Shown one piece after another: positions 19,881-29,000 of a stretch of DNA of 64,000 nt (its first letter is position 1; the number at the start of each line of letters is the position of its first letter). A program made the position numbers and the translations under genes. The notes below the pieces were generated by a model, which saw only the letters and a list, made by a program, of their open reading frames with translations, had not been told where the DNA came from and ran no database searches. Source of the DNA: Pseudoduganella umbonata (lineage in GTDB: Bacteria; Pseudomonadota; Gammaproteobacteria; Burkholderiales; Burkholderiaceae_D); the NCBI RefSeq assembly GCF_014192225.1, contig NZ_JACHXS010000013.1, positions 62,001-126,000 of the forward strand. Reading direction: 5' to 3'.

Positions 19881-21107
19881 GTGCAAGACACGGAATCCCT
19901 CTTTACGCATGACGCCGCACCGGCCCCCGGCAGCAGCGTGCAGTGCACCGATGCTGGTACTGCTCCCGGTGCCGCGCCTGGTGCCACGCTTGGTACCGCG
20001 CTTGGTGTCGCGCTTGATGTCGATCAGCTGCTGGCCTGGCTGCGCCTGGCAATGTTGCCGGGCCTGCCGCGCCACGCGGCCGCGCGGTTGATACACGCGC
20101 ACGGCACGGCGCCCGCCGTGATCGAAGCGGCGCGCGAACAGCGTCTCGCCGACGTCGGTGTCGACTTGCCGATCGTGGCCATCGCCGCGCCGTTCGCGCC
20201 GCGCGCACGCGCGGTTGCCGAAGCCACGCTGCACTGGGCCGGCCAGCCAGGCAATCACCTGCTGACGCTGAACGACGCAGCCTATCCGCCGCAACTGAAA
20301 GAGATTGCCGATCCGCCAGTACTGCTGCATGTCCAGGGCAATCTCGCGCTGCTGTATGGCAAGGCGATCGGCATCGTCGGCAGCCGCACCGCCACGCAGC
20401 AGGGCAAGGCCAACGCCGGCAACTTCGCGCGTGCCTTGTCGGAAGCCGGCTTCACGATCGTATCGGGCCTTGCGCTCGGCATCGACGCCGCCGCGCACCT
20501 TGGCGGCATGGCAGGCCCGGGCTCGACCGTGGCGGTGGTCGGCACCGGCATCGACGTGGTCTATCCGGTATCGAATGCCGCCCTCGATGCGCGTGTTCGC
20601 GAAGCCGGTTGCATTCTCAGCGAATTCGCGTTGGGCACGCCTGCACGCAAGCAGAATTTCCCGATCCGCAACCGCATCATCAGCGGCTTGTCGCGTGGCG
20701 TGCTGGTGGTCGAGGCGGCGGAGCAATCGGGCTCGCTGATCACCGCGCGCCTTGCCAACGAACAGGGCCGCGATGTGTTCGCGATTCCCGGTTCGATCCA
20801 TTCGGCGCTGGCGAAAGGCTGTCACAAGCTGATACGCGATGGCGCCCGGCTGGTCGAGACCGCACACGATATCCTGGAAGCATTCGGTATCGGCAATGCG
20901 TACTGCGCGGAAGCGATGTTCGACGAATTGACGCACGCGGCCGATGTGTTGTTAACGGCATTGTCGTACGATCCAGTGGGCGCCGATGAACTGGCGGCAA
21001 GGCTGAAACTGGATCCGGCTGACACACAGGCAAGTTTGCTTGCACTAGAGTTAGCAGGTGTTGTGGAACGGCTGCCTGGTGGTGTTTTTCAGCGACTCAA
21101 AAGGTGA
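19881..21107 (+). CDS. dprA: DNA-processing protein DprA
   Basis: Loads RecA on incoming single-stranded DNA in natural transformation. 408 residues: an N-terminal SAM-like domain (LLAWLRLAMLPGLPRHAAARL), the Rossmann core starting at KAIGIVGSRTATQQGKANA with ARALSEAGFTIVSGLALGID, the SRGVLVVEAAEQSGSLITAR segment, and a C-terminal winged-helix DML1-like domain (ADELAARLKLDPADTQASLL). GTG start at 19881, 7 bases after the LysM gene stop. Residues about 24-50 are built on imperfect 12-base repeats (PGAA, PGAT, LGTA, LGVA), an extension not needed by the family. Confidence 0.95.
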   Translation: MQDTESLFTHDAAPAPGSSVQCTDAGTAPGAAPGATLGTALGVALDVDQLLAWLRLAMLPGLPRHAAARLIHAHGTAPAVIEAAREQRLADVGVDLPIVAIAAPFAPRARAVAEATLHWAGQPGNHLLTLNDAAYPPQLKEIADPPVLLHVQGNLALLYGKAIGIVGSRTATQQGKANAGNFARALSEAGFTIVSGLALGIDAAAHLGGMAGPGSTVAVVGTGIDVVYPVSNAALDARVREAGCILSEFALGTPARKQNFPIRNRIISGLSRGVLVVEAAEQSGSLITARLANEQGRDVFAIPGSIHSALAKGCHKLIRDGARLVETAHDILEAFGIGNAYCAEAMFDELTHAADVLLTALSYDPVGADELAARLKLDPADTQASLLALELAGVVERLPGGVFQRLKR

Positions 21108-21161
21108 AAAGCAAGGGTGCGGGTCTTGTGCCGCGTCGATTTATGCTGATAGAGTAGCGCC

Positions 21162-21638
21162 ATGTTCGACATCCTTGTTTATCTCTACGAGACCTATTAT
21201 CGCCCCGACGCATGCCCCGAACCGGCCGCGTTGGCGAAGAAGTTGTCCGCTGTCGGTTTCGACGACGTGGAGATTTCCGAGGCGCTGGTCTGGCTCAACG
21301 ACCTGACCGAGATGGCCGGTGAAATGGCGGGTGTCGAATCGGCATCGACGGCGGCATCGACCGGCACGCGGTTCTATGTCGAGGAAGAACAGGATGTCCT
21401 GGGCACGCAAGCCATCGGCTTCATCGCCTTCCTGGAAAGCGCGCGCGTACTGTCGCCGCTGCAACGCGAGATCGTCATCGAACGCGCGCTGGCGCTCGAG
21501 GAATCGCCCGTCAACCTGGGCAAGCTGAAGATCATCGTACTGATGCTCCTGTGGAGCCAGGGCAAGGAGCCGGACGCGCTGATGTTCGACGACCTGTTCG
21601 GGTCGGACGAAGAACAGGCGCCGCGCCTGCTGCACTGA
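21162..21638 (+). CDS. smg: Smg family protein (DUF494)
   Basis: A 158-residue acidic protein of the Smg/DUF494 family, of unknown biochemical function, almost always next to dprA. Recognised by MFDILVYLYETYY at the start and by FIAFLESARVLSPLQREIVI and LVNL-like C-terminal helices (VNLGKLKIIVLMLLWSQGKEPD). An extended -10 element (TGATAGAGT, 21147-21155) ends six bases before the ATG, so the transcript may be leaderless. The stop codon lies inside the first copy of a 14-base tandem repeat. Confidence 0.92.
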   Translation: MFDILVYLYETYYRPDACPEPAALAKKLSAVGFDDVEISEALVWLNDLTEMAGEMAGVESASTAASTGTRFYVEEEQDVLGTQAIGFIAFLESARVLSPLQREIVIERALALEESPVNLGKLKIIVLMLLWSQGKEPDALMFDDLFGSDEEQAPRLLH

Positions 21639-21672
21639 ACCGCCTGCACTGAACCGCCTGCACTGAACCGCC
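21631..21672. repeat. 14-bp tandem repeat, three copies, covering the smg stop codon
   Basis: Three perfect adjoining copies of TGCACTGAACCGCC at 21631-21644, 21645-21658 and 21659-21672. The smg stop codon TGA (21636-21638) is inside the first copy, so the gene end has been duplicated. A degenerate fourth copy (TTCGCTGAACC) follows. Confidence 0.9.
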
Positions 21673-22091
21673 TTCGCTGAACCTTCCACCGGCGCGAGCC
21701 GTCTCATTCATTGACCGGATGCGTGATGCACTGCCCGACGCAGTTGCAGGCGCCATGCCGACGCAGTGTTCGAAGCGGTGCCCGGCGTAGTGCCTGAATT
21801 GCGTCGTCCACGCAATCCCGTCTTCTCGGGCTCATCACTAATAAAGAAGTATCGGGACGTATCCTCGCCGGCCACTTTGCGGCCGGATTGCATTGGTGTG
21901 CATGCTTGCGGTTTTGCCGCCTGCGCGATTATGATTGGCCCCTTGACAATAATGCCCGGGGCGAAAAATCCGGCACGAAGCGCGATGCCCATGTATCATG
22001 CGCCTGCCATACCCCCGGAGGCCGGCCGACGCGCCGCGCGCGACGCTGGCCCCCGCAGCAACCGAGCATAAGCAAACCGAGAACAACAATC
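21639..22091. other. smg-topB intergenic region
   Basis: About 450 bases. The left end holds the 14-base tandem repeat. A GC hairpin (CCGGCC..GGCCGG) lies near 21868-21886. A candidate topB promoter is at 21906-21935. An in-frame extension of topB upstream to 21888 exists but shows no coding character. Nothing else recognised. Confidence 0.5.
21906..21935 (+). promoter_or_regulatory. Candidate promoter of topB
   Basis: TTGCGG at 21906-21911 and TATGAT at 21930-21935 with an 18-base spacer; start predicted near 21942, about 150 bases before the topB ATG. A consensus TTGACA at 21943-21948 has no matching -10. Confidence 0.35.
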
Positions 22092-24761
22092 ATGAGCAAA
22101 ACCCTCATCATCGCCGAGAAGCCTTCTGTCGCGAACGATATCGCGAAGTCGCTTGGCGGCTTCACCAAGCACGATGAGTATTTCGAGTCCGAAGAATACG
22201 TGCTGTCGTCCGCCGTGGGCCACCTGCTGGAAATCGCGGTGCCGGAGGAGTACGACGTCAAGCGCGGCAAATGGAGCTTCGCGCACCTGCCGATGATCCC
22301 GCCGTACTTCGCGCTGAACCCGATCGCCAAGACGGAAAGCCGCCTCAAGGTTCTGAACAAACTGATCAAGCGGAAAGACGTCACGGCCCTGATCAACGCA
22401 TGCGACGCGGGCCGCGAAGGTGAACTGATCTTCCGCCTGATCGCGCAGAACGCCAAGGCCAAGCAGCCGGTCAAGCGCCTGTGGCTGCAGTCGATGACGC
22501 CGAACGCGATCCGCGACGGCTTCGCGCACCTGCGCAGCGATGACGAAATGCTGCCGCTGGCCGACGCGGCACGCTGCCGCTCCGAAGCCGACTGGCTGAT
22601 CGGCATCAACGGCACCCGCGCGATGACGGCCTTCAATTCGAAAGAGGGCGGCTTCTACCTGACCACCGTGGGCCGCGTGCAGACGCCGACGCTGTCGATC
22701 GTCGTCGAGCGCGACGAGAAGATCAAGAAGTTCGTGCCACGCGATTACTGGGAAGTGCGCGCCGAATTCGTCTGCGCCGCCGGCGTGTATGAAGGCCGCT
22801 GGCTCGACACGGGCTTCAAGAAGGACGAGAACGATCCCGAGAAGCGCGCCGAGCGCCTGTGGAGCAAGGCGGCCGCCGATTCGATCGCACTGGCGTGCAA
22901 GGGCAAGCCCGGCATCGTCAGCGAGGAATCGAAGCCGACCACGTCGATGGCCCCCGCGCTGTTCGACCTGACCAGCCTGCAGCGCGAGGCCAACGGCCGC
23001 TTCGGCTTCTCGGCCAAGAACACGCTGGGCCTGGCACAGGCGCTGTACGAGAAGCACAAGGTGCTGACGTATCCGCGTACCGATTCGCGCCACCTGCCGG
23101 AAGACTACCTGCCCACCGTGAAATCCACGCTGGAAGTGGTCAAGCAGAACCCGAACTACCACCAGTTCGCCAAGCAGATCCTGGACAAGGGCTGGGTCAA
23201 GCCGAACAAGCGCATCTTCGACAACACGAAGATCTCGGACCACTTCGCGATCATCCCGACCGGCATCGCGCCGAAGGGTTTGTCGGAACCGGAACAAAAG
23301 CTGTACGACCTCGTCACGCGCCGCTTCATGGCAGTGTTCTTCCCGGCAGCCGAATTCCAGGTAACCACGCGCTTCACCGAAGTGTCGGGCCACCAGTTCA
23401 AGACCGAGGGCAAGGTCATGACGAACCCCGGCTGGCTGGCCGTGTACGGCAAGGACACCACCGACGACAAGGAAGGTGGCGGCAACCTGGTGCCGGTGGC
23501 GAAGGGCGAGAAGGTACAAACCGACAAGGTGAATGCGAACGGCCTCGTGACGAAGCCGCCCGCGCGCTACACGGAAGCGACGTTGCTCTCCGCGATGGAA
23601 GGCGCCGGCAAGCTGGTCGACTCGGACGAATTGCGCGATGCGATGGCCGGCAAGGGCCTCGGCACGCCGGCCACGCGCGCGGCGATCATCGAGGGCCTGC
23701 TGACGGAAAAATACCTGATCCGCGAAGGCCGCGAATTGATGTCCACGGCCAAGGCATCGCAGCTGATGACGCTGCTGCGCGGCCTGGGTGTCAGCGAACT
23801 GACCGCGCCGGAACTCACCGGCGAGTGGGAATACAAGCTGTCGCAGATGGAAAAGGGCCGTATCTCGCGCGAAGAGTTCATGCGCGAGATCGCGCAGATG
23901 ACGCAGATTATCGTCAAGCGCGCCAAGGAATACGACAACGACACGATCCCCGGCGAATATGCGACGCTGCAAACGCCCTGCCCGAACTGCAGCAGCGTGG
24001 TCAAGGAAAACTACCGCCGCTTCGCCTGCACGAAGTGCGAATTCTCGATGACGAAAACACCGGGCAGCCGGCAGTTCGAAATCGCCGAAGTGGAAGAGCT
24101 GCTGAAGAACCGCACCATCGGTCCGCTGCAGGGCTTCCGCTCGAAGATGGGCCGGCCGTTCGCGGCGATCCTGCGCATCGCACGCGACGAGGACATCAAC
24201 AACTACAAGCTTGAATTCGACTTCGGCCAGAACGACGAGGAAGGCGAAGATGGCGAAGGGGTGGACTTCTCCGGCCAGACGCCGCTGGGCCCGTGCCCGA
24301 AGTGCAATGGCGGCGTGTACGAAATGGGCCTGGCCTATGTGTGCGAACACAGCATGGCAAAGCCGAAGACGTGCGACTTCCGCAGCGGCCGCATCATCCT
24401 GCAGCAGGAAATCCTGCCGGAACAGATGGCCAAGCTGCTGAACGACGGCAAGACCGACCTGCTGCCGGGCTTTATCTCGCAGCGCACGCGCCGGCCGTTC
24501 AAGGCGTTCCTGGTACGCGGCAAGGATGGCAAGATCAGCTTTGAATTCGAGCCGCGCAAGGAAAAGCCGGGTGCGAAGCCCAAGGCGGCACCGGAAGGCG
24601 CGGAAACGCAGGACGGCGAGGCCGCACCGACGAAGAAGCCGGCGGCGAAGAAAGCCGCGGCGACGAAGACTGCCACGGCTAAATCCGCCACGAAGACCAC
24701 GGCGGCGAAAAAAGCACCGGCCAGGAAGGCGGCGGCGAAGAAAGCCGTGACGACAGAGTAA
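22092..24761 (+). CDS. topB: DNA topoisomerase III, long form with zinc-binding and Lys/Ala-rich tail
   Basis: Type IA topoisomerase that passes single strands and decatenates DNA. 889 residues, against about 650 for E. coli TopB. Toprim domain: LIIAEKPSVANDIAKSL with the metal-binding DAGREGELIFRL. Catalytic Tyr327 lies in VLTYPRTDSRHLP, the position expected for topoisomerase III, and TVGRVQTPTLSIV also fits TopB. The C-terminus adds zinc-finger-like segments (CPNCSSVV with FACTKCEF; CPKCNGG with CEHS) and a final 55-residue histone-H1-like tail of KKPAAKKA-type repeats, probably for DNA binding. Last gene of the LysM-dprA-smg-topB row, followed by a strong terminator. Some annotations may call it topA. 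Confidence 0.93.
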   Translation: MSKTLIIAEKPSVANDIAKSLGGFTKHDEYFESEEYVLSSAVGHLLEIAVPEEYDVKRGKWSFAHLPMIPPYFALNPIAKTESRLKVLNKLIKRKDVTALINACDAGREGELIFRLIAQNAKAKQPVKRLWLQSMTPNAIRDGFAHLRSDDEMLPLADAARCRSEADWLIGINGTRAMTAFNSKEGGFYLTTVGRVQTPTLSIVVERDEKIKKFVPRDYWEVRAEFVCAAGVYEGRWLDTGFKKDENDPEKRAERLWSKAAADSIALACKGKPGIVSEESKPTTSMAPALFDLTSLQREANGRFGFSAKNTLGLAQALYEKHKVLTYPRTDSRHLPEDYLPTVKSTLEVVKQNPNYHQFAKQILDKGWVKPNKRIFDNTKISDHFAIIPTGIAPKGLSEPEQKLYDLVTRRFMAVFFPAAEFQVTTRFTEVSGHQFKTEGKVMTNPGWLAVYGKDTTDDKEGGGNLVPVAKGEKVQTDKVNANGLVTKPPARYTEATLLSAMEGAGKLVDSDELRDAMAGKGLGTPATRAAIIEGLLTEKYLIREGRELMSTAKASQLMTLLRGLGVSELTAPELTGEWEYKLSQMEKGRISREEFMREIAQMTQIIVKRAKEYDNDTIPGEYATLQTPCPNCSSVVKENYRRFACTKCEFSMTKTPGSRQFEIAEVEELLKNRTIGPLQGFRSKMGRPFAAILRIARDEDINNYKLEFDFGQNDEEGEDGEGVDFSGQTPLGPCPKCNGGVYEMGLAYVCEHSMAKPKTCDFRSGRIILQQEILPEQMAKLLNDGKTDLLPGFISQRTRRPFKAFLVRGKDGKISFEFEPRKEKPGAKPKAAPEGAETQDGEAAPTKKPAAKKAAATKTATAKSATKTTAAKKAPARKAAAKKAVTTE

Positions 24762-24780
24762 AACGCACTGCCGAAACGAG

Positions 24781-24808
24781 AAACGGGGCCACATGTGGCC
24801 CCGTTTTG
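24781..24808 (+). terminator. Intrinsic terminator after topB
   Basis: A perfect 26-base palindrome (13-base arms beginning AAACGGGGCC) followed by T-rich sequence, 20 bases after the topB stop. It lies between convergent topB and the DUF3597 gene and may act on both strands, though the reverse side has fewer Ts. Confidence 0.85.
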
Positions 24809-24864
24809 CTTTGCGGCGTGCGGTACTGGCCGTCTCCAGCCAGCATCCACGTCGGCTACCGGCA

Positions 24865-25314
24865 TCAATCCTTCAGATCGGCCGGAACCTTGCCGCCGTT
24901 GGCGGCCAGCTTGTTCATCACCTGCCGGTGCAGCCACACGTTCATCGTGGCCGAATCGCCGGTGTCGCCCGTGTAGTTCAACTCCTGTGCAAGTTCCTTG
25001 CGCGCCTGCAGGCTGCTATCCAGGTCCAGCAGTTTCAGCAGGTCGACGATCGAGGTACGCCAGTTCAGCTGCTGGCCGGCCTGCTGCGCCTTGCCGTTCA
25101 GGATCGCTTCCACGTCCACTTCCGACAATGCTGCCGGCTGTGCCGGTGCGGCCGGAGACTGCGCCGCGGTCGCGGTGGCCGGCGAAGCCGGTGCTGCCTG
25201 TGGCTTGGCGGCGGGGGCCGCGGCAGGAGCCGGTGCCGGTGCCGTTTTCTGCTGTGCCACGGCCGGGTGCGACGACGGGAAGATCTTGTGGAAAATATTG
25301 CTGAGGATACCCAT
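24865..25314 (-). CDS. DUF3597 domain protein
   Basis: A 149-residue protein. The C-terminal 85 residues match DUF3597: VDVEAILNGKA, LNWRTSIVDLLKLLDLDSSL, ARKELAQELNYTGD and MNVWLHRQVMNKLAANGG. A short N-terminal segment (MGILSNIFHKIFP) is joined to it by a flexible Ala/Pro linker of about 45 residues. DUF3597 proteins resemble LysM-associated or stress-related small proteins, but their role is unknown. No signal peptide. Preceded by a shorter accessory gene on the same strand, 98 bases upstream. Confidence 0.88.
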   Translation of the reverse strand: MGILSNIFHKIFPSSHPAVAQQKTAPAPAPAAAPAAKPQAAPASPATATAAQSPAAPAQPAALSEVDVEAILNGKAQQAGQQLNWRTSIVDLLKLLDLDSSLQARKELAQELNYTGDTGDSATMNVWLHRQVMNKLAANGGKVPADLKD

Positions 25315-25412
25315 GTGATGCCTCCATGAAAGTAGGACGAGTGCGAGTGGAACGATTGCAAGAGGCCCTGTTGCAAGAGGCTCGCTTGCACGGTGGCCCG
25401 ATGGCGGGTGGA

Positions 25413-25919
25413 TCAGTTGCGGTTGGCCTGGGCGATCTTGCCGAGCACGATCGCCAGCGCGGCGCCACCCAGTGCCTGCACCAGTTGCGGGTGCTCGGCA
25501 TAGAAGTCGCCGATGCGGTCGACGATGCCGGGGTTGTGCTGCTCGGCCGTGGTGGCGATTTCCTCCACCTGCTGCGGCGTGATCTTTTCCGCCTGTTCAG
25601 GCGTCACCTGGGGCTGGCCGTTCTGGCCGAACAGGTTGCCCACGCCGCCAGCCAGCGCCGCGAGCATGGCCGGGCTGACGTTGCCGAGCAACTGGTTCAG
25701 CATGCCGGCGCGCTGTTGCGGATCGCTGCGGCCGAACAGCTGGCTGACCATCTGCGCGAACGGCGGGGTCTGGTCGGAACGAAGCGCTTCCGTGACACCT
25801 TGGGCCATTGCGCCACGCGGCGCCTGCTGTGCCGCTTGTGGAAAGTCCTGTTCCGCGCGGGCAGGGTCGATAGCCCCGCCGATATATTGCTGTAACAGAT
25901 TACCGAGATCGAATGCCAT
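25413..25919 (-). CDS. Uncharacterised 168-residue protein
   Basis: Not recognised. It begins MAFDLGNLLQQYIGG, is rich in Gln and Ala, and has a central LFGRSDPQQRAGMLNQLLG and SPAMLAALAGGVGNLFG, reminiscent of YidB/DUF937-type small helical proteins. A hydrophobic stretch near the C-terminus (VQALGGAALAIVLGKIA) could be a membrane segment or a buried helix. No cleavable signal peptide. It precedes the DUF3597 gene and the two may be co-transcribed. Coding assignment rests on codon pattern and on a plausible start with CAGGAGACGGC upstream. Confidence 0.7.
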   Translation of the reverse strand: MAFDLGNLLQQYIGGAIDPARAEQDFPQAAQQAPRGAMAQGVTEALRSDQTPPFAQMVSQLFGRSDPQQRAGMLNQLLGNVSPAMLAALAGGVGNLFGQNGQPQVTPEQAEKITPQQVEEIATTAEQHNPGIVDRIGDFYAEHPQLVQALGGAALAIVLGKIAQANRN

Positions 25920-25990
25920 TGCCGTCTCCTGTGTGAAGGACAGCCGCCAGCATAGCGGCGATGGCGGCGCGGGTCTGTTCGCGGCTTAAC

Positions 25991-26032
25991 CGTATCTGGC
26001 TCACCGTATCTGGCTCACCGTATCTGGCTCAC
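25991..26032. repeat. 14-bp tandem repeat, three copies
   Basis: Three perfect adjoining copies of CGTATCTGGCTCAC in the gap between the 168-residue protein gene and the end of the ABC/M1 fusion gene. It does not encode a stem-loop of note. Confidence 0.9.
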
Positions 26033-26072
26033 CATTTCGGCTGCGGTATCGCCGGCGCTGCCTTTCATCCCG

Positions 26073-29000
26073 TCACTCCGGCGCGACCATTTCCACGGCA
26101 ATCATGTTGTCGTCCGGCTTGCGATCGATCAGCTTGTTGTCCGGATCGATGCCGGCACGGTCCGGGCGGCCGGCGACCACCAGCGTCACGGTGGTTTCGC
26201 GGCGGTCGATCAGGCGCCGTTCGCGCAGCAGCGGCTTGCCATCCTTGTCGTCGATGCCGATGTCGATCGGTTCGGCCAGCCGGGTCTCCTTTTCCGCGCC
26301 CAGTTCGTCCGCGCGCAGCTTCGCCGCATGCATCGTCAGCCGCACCTCGTAGCGGCCGTCGCTGCGGCGCGACGCCGTGGCCGACAGCGCCCGGTTGTCG
26401 TACAGGACGATCGCATTGAACAGGTCGTCGATCAGGTAGGCGTGGGCCGGCGGCACCACGGCGCGCAACCCGTCCACCAGCGCCGTCACGCTGGGGTAGG
26501 GATCGCCGCGGTAGGCATACTGCTTCAGCAGGCCGCGCAGCACGGCGTTGACGCGCTCCTCGCCGATCACGTCCTGCAGCTGGTACATCGCCAGGCTGCC
26601 CTTGCGGTAGTGGATATAGTCCTGGTCCTCGTTGTCCGCCAGCGGCAGCTCCTTCTTGTTTTCCATGGCACGGCCATGCAGGTACATGTCCAGGTCGTAG
26701 CGCAGGAAGCGGCGCATGCGGCTTGGGCCGAACGTGCGCTTCATGACCATCAGCGCCGAATACTCCGACAGCGTTTCGGACAGTACCGTGGCGCCACGCG
26801 TGTTGCCGCCCACCAGCTGGTGCCCCCACCACTGGTGGGCTAGTTCGTGCGCCGTCACGTAGTAAGGATAGTCGATGTCCTTCGGGTCGTCGTCGTCGAC
26901 TTCGGCGATGAAGCCCATGCCTTCCGAGAACGGAATCGTGTTCGGATAGGACTGCGCATACGACCGGTAGCGGGGGAATTCGACGATACGCAGGATCTTG
27001 TGCTGGTAAGGTCCGAAGTTGCGCGTGTAGTAGTCGAGCGCATCCTTCACGCCTTTCGTCATCCGGTCCAGGTTGAACTCGTGGCCGGGATGGTAGTAGA
27101 TCTCGATGCCCACGTCCTGCCACCAGTCATGCTTGACCACGTAGCGGGCCGACTGGAACGAATAGAAGTTCAGGATCGGCTTGTCCATCCGGTAGTGGAA
27201 CCAGCGGCGGCCATCCTTCGTCCATTCCTTTTCCAGCGTACCGGGGGCGATCGCCGTCTGGTCCGCATCCGTGCCGATCACGGCGTCGAAGGTGACCCAG
27301 TCCGCATCGCTGCCCAGCATGTTGTCGGCCAGGCCCTTCGGATCGTCGCGCGGCAGCGCCCGGTCCTGCGCCGGCAGGTCGTGCCGCTTGCGGTCGCGCG
27401 GGTCGGCCAGTTCGCGGTCGCGCTGGTAGCCGATGTGCGGCAGGATCGTATTGTTGAAGAAGGTGCCGTTGGCCAGCACCGGCGTATCCTTGCCGAGGCC
27501 GAAGAAGCCATGCGGCGCCCAGGACATCTCGAAATCCAGCGCCAGCGTGGCGCCTGGGGCCAGCGGCTGCGCCAGCGCATGGCGATAGAAACCCAGTTCC
27601 CGGTCCGCCAGCGTGATTCGGCTGGCGGTACCGAACGCCAGCGAACGCATCTCGGCCTGCGGGTCGGTACTGACATGGACCGCGGTGATCGGCGTGCTGC
27701 CGCGGTTGGCCAGCAGGTAGCGGCCCCTGACCAGCAGCTTGCGTTCGGCCGGCATGATCTCCATGCGCAGCTTCACCTCGGTGATGCGCGGCTGCGCCAG
27801 GCTGGCCGTGGCCTTGTACCGGCGCTCATAGTCCGCGCGGTCGGCATCGCGCCGGAATGGCGACTGGAACTCGTTGGCCATGTTCAGGTTGTAGTACAGG
27901 ACCGCGCCGGTCGCCGCCATCACGGCCAGGCCGATGCCGAAGCCGGCCAGCACCGGCAGGGTCAGCGCGCGGCGCGCCAGTTGCAGCCTGGTCTTCCATT
28001 CGTCATTGGCGCCGCGCGGCCAGAACACGCGCGTGGCCACGGCCAGCATCAGCGCCGCGCCGGCCCAGTACAGGTGATACCAGTGCTCGCGCACCAGGTA
28101 ATGCCCGAAGCCGTTCATGTCCGAATAGCGCATCGCCGGCGTCCACGCATACAGCACCATCGGATGGTCGTAGCCCGCAGTGGGCATCACGATCGTGGCC
28201 ACGTAGTACAGGATCATCACGAAGAACGCCACGTACTTGTGGCCGATCAGCACCTGCATCGCGATCGCCAGTACCGCCAGCAGCGCATAGAACGGCAACT
28301 GCACCGCGTACAGGTTTTGCAGGTACTGCATCGGTTCAAGGTGGAAGTAGCCGTGGAACACCTGCACCGACATGCCGCATGCCATGACCAGCAACAGCAG
28401 CAGCGCCTGCAGCGCGACCAGTGCGATGAGCTTCGATGCCATCGGCAGCCAGCCCGGAACCGGCAGCGCATCGAGCATCAGCGCCATGCGGTGCTCGCGT
28501 TCGCGCCAGACCATCTCGCCCGCGTAGAACGTGGTCACCACCAGCATCACCAGCGAGAATGCCTGCGACATCGTTTCGACCACCATGTACGTGACCGGGT
28601 AGGTGGAGGTGCCCCACATCGATCCCAGTTTCAGCGTGCTGGCATACATCAGCAGCACGCCGGCCAGCACGAGCACGAAGAAGTACACGTTCTTCATCGT
28701 TTCGCGCAGGTTCAGCCAGCTGAACTGGAACAGCAGCAGCGTCAGGCTGCGCGACCTGAAATCCGGCGTTTCGGCGGTGCGGGCCGCGGTGGTGCTGATC
28801 CGCAGCGGCACGTCGCCTTCGCCGCGCGCCGCGCCATGATTGTCGACGTTGCCGACGAAATGGAAGCGCCAGTAGCCGAGCAGCAGCGCCACCAGCGCGA
28901 ACGAACACCAGATCGCGCGGTTCAGCAGGTACACGCCTTCGGGCAGCACCAGCCGCGTACTGCGTTCGGCCACCGGCCAGTATTCGGTCAGGCGCAGCAG

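Noticed and set aside
21888..22091. Longer topB start at 21888
   Set aside because: The extra 68 residues are unlike topoisomerases and overlap the promoter; MSKTLIIAEKPSVA is the normal start.
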